Assembly (NCBI RefSeq): GCF_000003605.2
Contig: NW_003122427.1
Coordinates: 47,692 to 67,882 of the forward strand
Source of the DNA: Saccoglossus kowalevskii
Lineage: Eukaryota; Hemichordata; Enteropneusta; Harrimaniidae
Reading direction: 5' to 3'
DNA: 20,191 nucleotides
Shown: piece by piece, positions 15,701-20,191 of the stretch
Numbering within the stretch: the stretch's first letter is position 1
How the letters are laid out: each line of letters starts with the position of its first letter
Notes under the pieces: model-generated
Databases searched by the model: none
Told to the model about the DNA's origin: nothing
The model's input: the letters and a program-made list of their open reading frames with translations, nothing else
Position numbers and translations under genes: made by a program

Positions 15701-17559
15701 GGAATTCACCTGCAACCCTCTGGTCGAATTATTTGGTGGTTCCCTAAATGTCACCGTAAAGCGCCCTCAAATTCATATCATAACATATCTTACCGAGCTT
15801 CGTTAACGGGTAGTCGATCCCCCACATCTTGGTGAATTCGTCTAATGCTTTGACGCCAAAATCAAGCGCGAAGTCAGTACTGTTAATGTCTGCTTCTTTC
15901 GACCAAACTCGTAACTGAAATAGACGCACTAGTCGTAATATCATTTAAATATTTTTATATTGAATACTTCTATTTCAATATAATGGTGATACTGGACATA
16001 TATTACAATAATGTGGTTATAATGATGGGGATTCAGGGTGTATACCAGTTGCCGCATATTTCAACATTCAGCTGTGGAGAACTGGCATGATGGTTGGTTA
16101 CACGTTTAATTTTATTAAAGAATATCAATAGGACCCCCCCCCCCACACACACACACATGCACATTCTGTAGATATAACCGATACCTTAATTCCATTATCT
16201 GTGATTGCTTCTTTACAAACAAAATCGGAGATCACAAAAGCCACTAAGTAGGTCGGCATTATTGGCGATGTATCGAAATATGCCGTATTCCAGTCTCCTT
16301 CGGTATCATTTCTAATGTTCGGCATGTTGGACAAGGCCCCCCTCGTGGTGCGATGTTTCACGATGGTATCGAACGTAGCTTTCAACTGGGGCTCGTCAAA
16401 AGAAGGAAACACCCGACGGGCGTATCCGATTTCCAACTGACTTGCCAAAAAATACCTGCAAATGAATAAAGCATAATCGGTGACGTTTTCAAGTTGTTTG
16501 TACAACTCGGGGCTATTAAGCATAAAACATACCGAGTGGGATTAAGTATAATCCGTATTTAAGTGGAATCACAAACATAATATCAGTTATTTTAATTTCA
16601 ACATATTCGTATTTGTTCCGAACCAAGGGGTGACGCAGGGTCATGCGGTTAGGTGATCCGTTAAATAACAATAGAGGCGAAAGTTAGTCTCCCCTTTATT
16701 CATCTCAGTAATTTGAATATGAAAGCGGTTGACACAGTATGACCCTGTAAACCATGGCGGGAAACGATGAATACATTCGTGTTCATGTTCAGGCGTTTCT
16801 TAAAATCTCCTTTAAACATGATTCTCTACATGTTTTGATGCATTGATCACAACGCCCATAGACATACCAAGCAATCGACGACCCCGACGTCATTCAATTT
16901 AATTCACTCTAAGTGTGTATATATACATACCTCGACTCACCACCGAGGTTATACGTTCCAACATACAAGGCCACGATGTCTGAATTGTTTACAATGCCTA
17001 CGTAGTTCATAGAAATAAAATACTCCTGGTTAGCCATCAGTTTCTTTCTGGTGTCAAGCATCACGAAATCATACTCTTCATCTGTGCTCAACTTCGTCAC
17101 ACCCATTTCATCCCCGGTGTTGACGTTCGTCACTTTCATCGAATCGAGGTCTATATTGAGTTTCAACGCGTGCATGATGACCATACTGGTAGATCTCACA
17201 CATTTCACTCTGATCCTAACTTCTCCGTCGAAAGAAAAACGATCGTCCCCATCTTCTTCGTCCAGATAGGGAATGATTTTAATTCTGTAGTTGACAGGAA
17301 TTATGTTGTCCGGCAAACGTCCTTCGAATGGTTTATCGTCTTGTTGTGTTGCAACGGTTGGAAGGGCGTCATCGCTTTCAATGTGAGGCGAACCCCAACC
17401 AGGGTGTAAGAAATACACCATTAATATAACGACCACAAACAGCAATGCCAGAAGAGCTAATGATACCACTAATATGATATACCTTATAAATACGCCATCC
17501 CTGCTTTTTTCGTCCGTAGTATTAACGGCATAAGCCCCCTCCCGTGGCACCTTTACCAT
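6555..17559 (-). CDS. Membrane alanyl aminopeptidase-like (M1 zinc metallopeptidase), 15 coding exons, 990 aa, complete
   Basis: Coding exons in order (high to low): 17559-16931, 16455-16185, 15914-15794, 13651-13497, 13280-13167, 12994-12854, 12184-12053, 11729-11551, 10070-9988, 9786-9446, 9167-9088, 8712-8596, 8115-7735, 7404-7332, 6710-6555. They sum to 2,973 nt with every junction in frame. The enzyme should be a type II ectoenzyme trimming N-terminal residues from peptides outside the cell. Seen: cytoplasmic tail 1-26, membrane helix about 27-51, N-terminal beta domain about 80-290, GAMEN 351-355, HELAH 387-391, third zinc ligand E410, Tyr475, then a C-terminal helical domain to 990. 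Sequons outside the membrane: N191, N259, N311, N605, N821, N855. The start ATG has A at -3 and G at +4, with an in-frame stop 17 codons upstream. Family members are usually about 950-1,000 residues. Subfamily (APN, ENPEP, TRHDE or an invertebrate branch) cannot be settled by eye. An acidic insertion near 846-879 is unusual. Intron 3 hosts an antisense relic. Confidence 0.93.
6711..7331 (-). other. Aminopeptidase intron 14
   Basis: 621 bp, GT-AG. It holds a perfect 16-bp palindrome at 7023-7038 and a small hairpin with arms TTGAGT/ACTCAA near 7074-7089. No coding sequence was seen. Confidence 0.8.
7332..7404 (-). CDS. Aminopeptidase exon 14
   Basis: Residues 915-939 ([20 protein letters not shown]...). 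Only this reading frame is open; the other two stop within the exon. It fits the helix before the C-terminus. Acceptor ATTGCAG, donor CAG|GTAAAT. Confidence 0.85.
7405..7734 (-). other. Aminopeptidase intron 13, GC-AG type
   Basis: 330 bp. Donor AAAAG|GCAAGC, acceptor ATTGCAG. The donor matches the usual GC-intron context AG|GCAAG. A run of nine G (plus strand, about 7706-7714) lies about 20 bases inside it. Confidence 0.7.
7735..8115 (-). CDS. Aminopeptidase exon 13: helical domain with acidic insertion
   Basis: Residues 788-915. [19 protein letters not shown] and [14 protein letters not shown] are family-typical. Between KYL and the helix starting FNVYTTIG lie about 34 residues including EEDDED (858-863); relatives have a spacer I recall as roughly 14 residues. 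The acceptor is TTCAATAG. The end is set by the need to join exon 14 in phase 2: AAAAG|GCAAGC, a GC donor. Confidence 0.85.
8116..8595 (-). other. Aminopeptidase intron 12
   Basis: 480 bp, GT-AG. The only notable word is ACGTTGATAATTTC near 8238, which recurs near 10523 in intron 8. The minus-strand ORF here shows no motif. Confidence 0.7.
8596..8712 (-). CDS. Aminopeptidase exon 12
   Basis: Residues 749-788: [22 protein letters not shown] is a helical repeat of domain IV with a likely Cys pair. Acceptor TACGACAG, donor GG|GTAAAT. Confidence 0.9.
8713..9087 (-). other. Aminopeptidase intron 11
   Basis: 375 bp, GT-AG. Nothing beyond a short ATGAATGA repeat near 8817-8829 was seen. Confidence 0.7.
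9088..9167 (-). CDS. Aminopeptidase exon 11
   Basis: Residues 723-749, helical domain, with [11 protein letters not shown] as in relatives. Acceptor TTCATCAG, donor CTA|GTAAGT. Confidence 0.9.
9446..9786 (-). CDS. Aminopeptidase exon 10: domain III to IV
   Basis: Residues 609-722. [15 protein letters not shown] and [12 protein letters not shown] are conserved M1 signatures. [13 protein letters not shown] matches the Y-x-PW-x-A word that opens the helical domain. Acceptor CTGTCTTAG, donor TTG|GTAAGC. Confidence 0.94.
9988..10070 (-). CDS. Aminopeptidase exon 9
   Basis: Residues 581-609, a short exon with WYVPLTYV, a conserved domain III strand, and the sequon at N605. Acceptor CCCCTACAG, donor CAG|GTACGT. 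Confidence 0.9.
10071..11550 (-). other. Aminopeptidase intron 8
   Basis: 1,480 bp, GT-AG. It contains a G-rich patch at about 10118-10165, a 14-bp palindrome TGTACAATTGTACA near 10768, and a small hairpin CAGTGC/GCACTG near 11213-11228. No exon or ORF with a recognisable motif lies in it. Confidence 0.7.
11551..11729 (-). CDS. Aminopeptidase exon 8: domain III start
   Basis: Residues 522-581. [17 protein letters not shown] is the conserved W-x-x-Q-x-GYP-x-x-x-V signature at the entry to the beta-sandwich domain. Acceptor TTTCTAG, donor GG|GTAGGC. Confidence 0.92.
11730..12052 (-). other. Aminopeptidase intron 7
   Basis: 323 bp, GT-AG; nothing notable seen. Confidence 0.7.
12053..12184 (-). 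CDS. Aminopeptidase exon 7
   Basis: Residues 478-521: end of the catalytic domain, with the helix [12 protein letters not shown] and the F-x-x-G-x-x-x-YL-like pattern ([16 protein letters not shown]) typical of the family. Acceptor CCTGACAG, donor GAG|GTAGGT. Confidence 0.9.
12185..12853 (-). other. Aminopeptidase intron 6
   Basis: 669 bp, GT-AG. It carries an X-box-like site at 12447-12459 and a TA-rich patch near 12561-12570. Confidence 0.7.
12447..12459. promoter_or_regulatory. X-box-like (RFX-type) site in intron 6
   Basis: GTTGCCTAGCAAC has two half-sites in the arrangement bound by RFX factors. Only the match is seen; use in the cell is unknown. Confidence 0.35.
12854..12994 (-). CDS. 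Aminopeptidase exon 6: catalytic tyrosine
   Basis: Residues 431-477. FDSRVYER carries Y475, the residue that stabilises the transition state in M1 enzymes. The exon joins exon 7 as VYERGSCLIM, the place where relatives have Y-x-K-G-A. Acceptor TTTTTTCAG, donor CGG|GTAAGT. Confidence 0.93.
13167..13280 (-). CDS. Aminopeptidase exon 5: third zinc ligand
   Basis: Residues 393-430. [11 protein letters not shown] and [12 protein letters not shown] complete the HExxH-x18-E zinc site, with E410 as third ligand. Relatives more often have QWFGN and a charged residue before WW; those changes are not at catalytic positions. Acceptor TTTTTCACAG, donor ATC|GTAAGT. Confidence 0.95.
13497..13651 (-). CDS. 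Aminopeptidase exon 4: GAMEN and HELAH motifs
   Basis: Residues 341-392. It holds the exopeptidase motif GAMENWGL (351-358), which binds the substrate N-terminus, and the zinc-binding HELAH (387-391; H387 and H391 ligands, E388 catalytic base). Acceptor ATTGTCAG, donor AAG|GTATGA. Confidence 0.95.
13652..15793 (-). other. Aminopeptidase intron 3, host of a nested antisense relic
   Basis: 2,142 bp, the longest intron. Its part between 13652 and about 14390 is AT-rich and has no recognisable exon. It includes a perfect CRE (14034-14041), three GGGGTCAT words at about 14067-14195, and a GTTATTGTT/AACAATAAC hairpin near 14271-14304. The decayed element fills about 14388-15582. Confidence 0.8.
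14388..15582 (+). pseudogene. Frameshifted intronless relic of an uncharacterised, possibly DDE transposase-like protein
   Basis: Coding similarity runs along the plus strand but changes frame repeatedly. Frame 1 (to TAG 14772-14774) has [12 protein letters not shown] and [19 protein letters not shown], with a short excursion GGTIHWEK at 14656-14679 in another frame. Next comes [19 protein letters not shown] at about 14817-14873. Then [20 protein letters not shown] at about 14946-15005 and a part with [13 protein letters not shown] and DDWQPHF, to TAA 15237-15239. A last Lys/Gln-rich then acidic Ser-rich part ends at TGA 15580-15582. I recognise the first three parts as pieces of a large multicopy family known from cnidarians and amphioxus but without assigned function. 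The Asp in TDAGPGVG and the Glu in GEAERTN resemble the second D and the E of a DDE (RNase H-fold) transposase; that is inference. At least five frame changes show it is dead. Confidence 0.7.
15794..15914 (-). CDS. Aminopeptidase exon 3
   Basis: Residues 301-341, starting LRVWSK and ending DYPLTKL plus one base of an Asp codon. This is the start of the catalytic domain. Acceptor CTATTTCAG, donor CTCG|GTAAGA. It precedes the longest intron (2,142 bp). Confidence 0.9.
16134..16158. repeat. C-run followed by (CA)n microsatellite
   Basis: Eleven C residues followed by repeated CA within intron 2, close to the exon 2 donor. Confidence 0.85.
16185..16455 (-). CDS. Aminopeptidase exon 2: end of N-terminal domain
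   Basis: Residues 211-300, entered after [24 protein letters not shown] is the strongly conserved M1 signature that precedes the catalytic domain, and [16 protein letters not shown] matches the conserved strand that follows. The donor is AAG|GTATCG. A C11 run followed by a (CA)n tract lies just inside intron 2 (about 16134-16158). Confidence 0.93.
16456..16930 (-). other. Aminopeptidase intron 1
   Basis: 475 bp, GT-AG. No repeat or coding signal was seen. Confidence 0.7.
16931..17559 (-). CDS. Aminopeptidase exon 1: cytoplasmic tail, membrane anchor, start of N-terminal domain
   Basis: Residues 1-210 (last codon split). The tail has basic residues, then an unbroken hydrophobic stretch of about 25 residues rich in Leu, Val and Ile, ending before HPGW. 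An acidic, Ser/Thr-containing stalk follows. [13 protein letters not shown] is the typical entry into the M1 N-terminal domain. The donor is GAG|GTATGT at 16930-16929. Confidence 0.93.
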
Positions 17560-17880
17560 ATTGGTAGTCGAGTTACACGAGTTGACAAGTACTAGTACCT
17601 GTCTGATTCAGGATAAGACGTTGTACAAGGCCGATGTCGGAAACAGCGCCCTCGATTGTAAACAATTGCAATCAAGCGTGCCGAACGTAAAGAATTCTGA
17701 ATGGTCGGTTTCACACCGGGTAACAATGCTACCGTGGAGAGGAGCGTCGTCTTCCCGTGAACCACCGGGAAGGATCGCAATACTAATTGCGGTGAGCGAG
17801 GACAATCCCACGTCAAGTTGTAGCCTACGTGCACAAAACGATTGTGTGTGGGTCCATTCATACTGAGTACACACTATGAA
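17560..17880 (-). promoter_or_regulatory. 5' flank or 5' UTR of the aminopeptidase gene
   Basis: The stretch is richer in G, C and CpG than its surroundings and has an in-frame stop (TGA, 17610-17608) before the start codon. A possible acceptor ATCAGACAG at about 17600 means an untranslated first exon could lie further upstream. CTTCCCG/CGGGAAG (17751-17772) forms a small inverted repeat. No TATA box in minus-strand sense was found, so the start site is not located. The ORFs here overlap on both strands and look like chance. Confidence 0.4.
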
Positions 17881-19344
17881 ATGTCAACATTCAGATTACC
17901 CCATGTAAAGTTAGTTGTTTGTAAGTGTCAATGACGAACCATTCCGCCCAGGGCCCATACAGTGTCCAGTCGGTACTTTAGATATACTGACCTACGACCT
18001 AATTGACTGTCCACGATCTGGGGGCTGTTTTGTCATGTCAAGCAAACCAATCACCCCGACCAATATACATTAAAGGGGAGCAGAGGTGTGGCTTTTGACA
18101 CTCTGTACATGAAAGTACATGAAATTTGAGATTTATGAATGAATTCTGTCGATAAAAACAACTTGTATGTGCTGCGAAATGCCCTAAATATCGGGTATAA
18201 AACGGGCTGTGAAGCAGACGACAAACGTCTTTTCCTGGCGTCATTTCGCCTCTAGAGGGACAGTCAAATGACGTCATCAGTGAACACTGATGATTGAACT
18301 TATTCATGCTAGTATGTCAATCCCATAGAAATGCTACTATGAAAGACCTTGTTAACTGACTACTTAAAATTTGAAACATGGCGAAATGATTCATAACGAT
18401 AACGATTCATGTTAAGTTTCTCGAAATCCCAAATAAAAAATCACATTGTTGGTTGCGAGAAATCGGCAGAAGAACTAACCTGAAAGTGAAGACAGTACAA
18501 CGTTCTGGCTATAGTAAACAGTGAATGAGAAAACAAAGCAGGTATACTGGAATCAAGAGAGATTATTGATTTCGTAACATGTGCAGTTAGCATTAAGATT
18601 GTGGATGACACTCATTACATTTTTACTGTAATCACCAAGACATCTCTAAGTCTAGAAAAATAATCTTCAATATTTTTTTATGTATGCCCTAAACCTCAAA
18701 GCCAAGGGATTTGTTTTCGTTTATTTATCATTAAATTTATTTGTCATGTTTTTCTTAACTTTGCACAATTTGATTTTAACATGTTTGAATTGATTTAGTT
18801 TGGATTGTATTCCTGTTGGACATATATTGTGTACGTTGCAAATAGATATCTGAATCTCGATTCTCGACAGGATATGAGGACAAAAATCATTACATAACCA
18901 CCTTAAAGTGAGAAGAGGTTGCAATTTAAAATGTCAGTTCTTGAAACATTTCACTATTTGGTGTGAAAACTTCTTTAATTTACATAGTCAACACATTTGT
19001 TTCAACGCCTAACCTGTACATCGATTATATAACAACGCCACATCCGAGTCTCTATAACATATACTGTATAGTGCCTTAACGACTTGCAACACGCTCATGC
19101 GCACTAGGCGAGCAGATCATAGTTCAGCTACATTACATAATCTATAAAGTGTCGTGGCTTTTAACAATCGATTAACAATGTAGTTATTACTGGGTTTTCA
19201 CATACATTTTTTCATGTGGCCGTAGAGTTTAAATCAATAATACTTTATAATACTACATTTTGACAGGTGTGGACTGAAACACACCATTTTCTGTAACAAC
19301 GTCAGCTGCCTAATTTGGTATTATATATTTCTCGTGTCTTTTTC
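17881..19344. other. Intergenic DNA between the aminopeptidase and the Gypsy relic
   Basis: Apart from the TATA/CRE cluster at 18196-18293, nothing is recognised. The cysteine-containing 89-codon minus-strand ORF at 18038-18307 runs across that cluster and has no known motif. Confidence 0.5.
18196..18293. promoter_or_regulatory. TATA box, CRE and overlapping near-palindrome
   Basis: TATAAAA at 18196-18202 (plus strand) is followed about 70 bases later by a perfect cAMP response element TGACGTCA (18269-18276). The CRE overlaps an inverted repeat with 9-bp perfect arms, TCATCAGTG (18274-18282) and CACTGATGA (18285-18293), around AA. The cluster is about 0.7 kb upstream of the aminopeptidase start, so it may be an enhancer for that gene or a promoter for an unseen plus-strand transcript. 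Confidence 0.35.
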
Positions 19345-19690
19345 TCAGATATTTTCGATTTCTTCATAATCTCCGTCCATCCTTTGTAAAGTCATGTGAT
19401 CTGACGTAACTTTCTTGCCTACTACAGCTTTCCTCCAGTTGTTGTTAGATGTCATTGCAGTTGGCATTGTACCAGCAGCAACTCTTTTGTGTAGTGTGTG
19501 GACATTTTTGTATTCTTTGTTATAGTAGTGGGTCTGTCTGGCTTTGTTCTTCTTTATCTGCTTTGTTGTATTTTCAGCTATTGTAGGTTTGAGAAGGTTA
19601 ATAATTGTAAGTGACAACGTCCTTGTCTTCCTAATCACGAGTCTGCATTGGACTGGAGGTCATATCTTACATTGCAAGGTTTCTGAAATA
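19345..19690 (-). mobile_element. Relic of a Gypsy/Ty3-type LTR retrotransposon, 3' end of integrase
   Basis: The open part (19638-19345) reads VIRKTRTL..., INLLKPTI, KNKARQTHYYNKEY and NNNWRKAVVGKKV. This order (a short R-x-TR-T word, LLKP, a K-x-KQ/RQ-x-x-YY segment, then W-x-x-A-x-V) is the layout of the C-terminal end of Pol integrase in Gypsy elements. Further upstream, SSPMQ and FRNLAM (about 19650-19690) match the YRNTP...SPAQ stretch but sit in another frame and are broken by a stop, so the copy is dead. Reverse transcriptase, protease and LTRs are not in the window. Confidence 0.7.
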
Positions 19691-19715
19691 TGGTATATTT
19701 AGATAATGGTCAATT

Positions 19716-19989
19716 TTGATTTTCTCTTTCCTTCTTACCTTACCCCAGACCATTCGTCCCAGTGTTATCGCTATCGCCACACGAGACTCCAGCTTGTCTC
19801 CTATACAATTTGACTGCGCACATCCAGAAAGTAGATGTAGCTGTGATTGGTGGAATACTAATGAGTTGAGTGTAAATCAAACGCCCACGCTATCTTTAGT
19901 AAACAAAGTCACATGACACGCGCCATTTTAGTTTTGATTAGTTCATCGGATCGGAGTGTCGGTGCTCGCCATCCATAAATCAAATCAAA
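19716..19989 (+). promoter_or_regulatory. Candidate promoter and 5' UTR of the helicase gene
   Basis: The stretch has an inverted CCAAT box (GATTGG at about 19838-19843), an E-box-like TCACATGA near 19909, and GCGCCATTTTAG near 19920, which fits a YY1-type element (CCATTTT). There is no TATA box. An in-frame TAG at 19939-19941 lies before the start codon. Confidence 0.4.
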
Positions 19990-20191
19990 ATGATTTCTAA
20001 GGAAATTGTCGCGTCAGCAGTGGACAGTGTCTTAAAACACATCGATGGTATCAACTCTATCAAAGAAGAACAATTGTCCGCAATTGAAGCTATATGTAAC
20101 AGGAAAGATACTGTCGCTTTTTTGCCGACTGGTTTCGGAAAATCGCTTATTTTCCAAATTCTTCCACTTGTCATCAAAGAACTAGGGTTAG
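19990..20191 (+). CDS. RecQ-like ATP-dependent DNA helicase, N-terminal part (runs off the window)
   Basis: 67 codons are visible. The ATG at 19990 has A at -3 and an in-frame stop TAG at 19939-19941. IKEEQLSAI (about residues 24-32) fits the motif 0/Q-motif of superfamily 2 RecQ helicases, and FLPTGFGKSLIF (about 44-55) is motif I (Walker A), which binds ATP; K51 would be the phosphate-binding lysine. RecQ enzymes unwind DNA 3' to 5' in repair and recombination. The helicase core starts right after a short leader, so there is no long N-terminal regulatory region as in BLM or WRN. Many marine invertebrates carry expanded, partly mobile-element-linked sets of such short RecQ-like genes, so this may not be the main cellular RecQ. 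No intron lies in the visible part. Confidence 0.75.
   Translation, partial: MISKEIVASAVDSVLKHIDGINSIKEEQLSAIEAICNRKDTVAFLPTGFGKSLIFQILPLVIKELGL

Noticed and set aside
17051..17409. Plus-strand ORFs opposite aminopeptidase exon 1
   Set aside because: They are antisense shadows of a clearly coding exon and have no motifs.
17561..17874. Three overlapping ORFs on both strands upstream of the aminopeptidase start
   Set aside because: They are explained by locally higher GC content (fewer stops); none resembles a known protein and none splices sensibly into exon 1.
18038..18307. 89-codon cysteine-containing minus-strand ORF
   Set aside because: It runs across the TATA/CRE cluster, has no signal peptide or recognisable Cys pattern, and is probably chance.

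Overview
This is eukaryotic nuclear DNA from an animal. An intact 15-exon gene fills the centre, with GT-AG introns (one inferred GC-AG) of about 170 to 2,140 bases. The surrounding AT-rich DNA carries minisatellites, microsatellites and decayed transposable elements. The AT content, intron sizes and the types of mobile-element relic suggest a marine invertebrate (for example a hemichordate, amphioxus or mollusc); that placement is an impression, not a demonstrated fact.

Main gene (minus strand, 17559 down to 6555): I could assemble a complete single-pass type II membrane aminopeptidase of the M1 zinc family (aminopeptidase N-like), with 15 coding exons and 990 residues. All 14 splice junctions keep frame. 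The protein has a short cytoplasmic tail, one membrane helix, the exopeptidase motif GAMEN (351-355), the zinc site HELAH (387-391) with E410 nineteen residues after the second His, and the transition-state Tyr (Y475). One intron (7405-7734) appears to use a GC donor.

Nested element: intron 3 (13652-15793) holds, antisense to the host gene, an intronless and multiply frameshifted relic of a large uncharacterised protein family. It has TDAGPGVG and GEAERTN motifs and may be DDE transposase-like.

Left third (1-6550): no recognisable gene. It contains a 91-bp tandem repeat cut by the window edge, a diverged ~130-bp tandem repeat, two unidentified plus-strand ORFs (about 1767-2605), a dispersed repeat present twice, a well-formed 256-bp MITE with 27-bp inverted ends and TTAA duplications, and a perfect 6 x 30-bp minisatellite.

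Right end (17560-20191): upstream DNA of the aminopeptidase, including a TATA box and a CRE joined to a near-palindrome; a minus-strand relic of a Gypsy/Ty3-type integrase 3' part; then the promoter-like region and first 67 codons of a plus-strand RecQ-like DNA helicase that runs off the window. I see no functional link between the aminopeptidase and the helicase. No RNA genes, CRISPR arrays or bacterial-type operons were seen.
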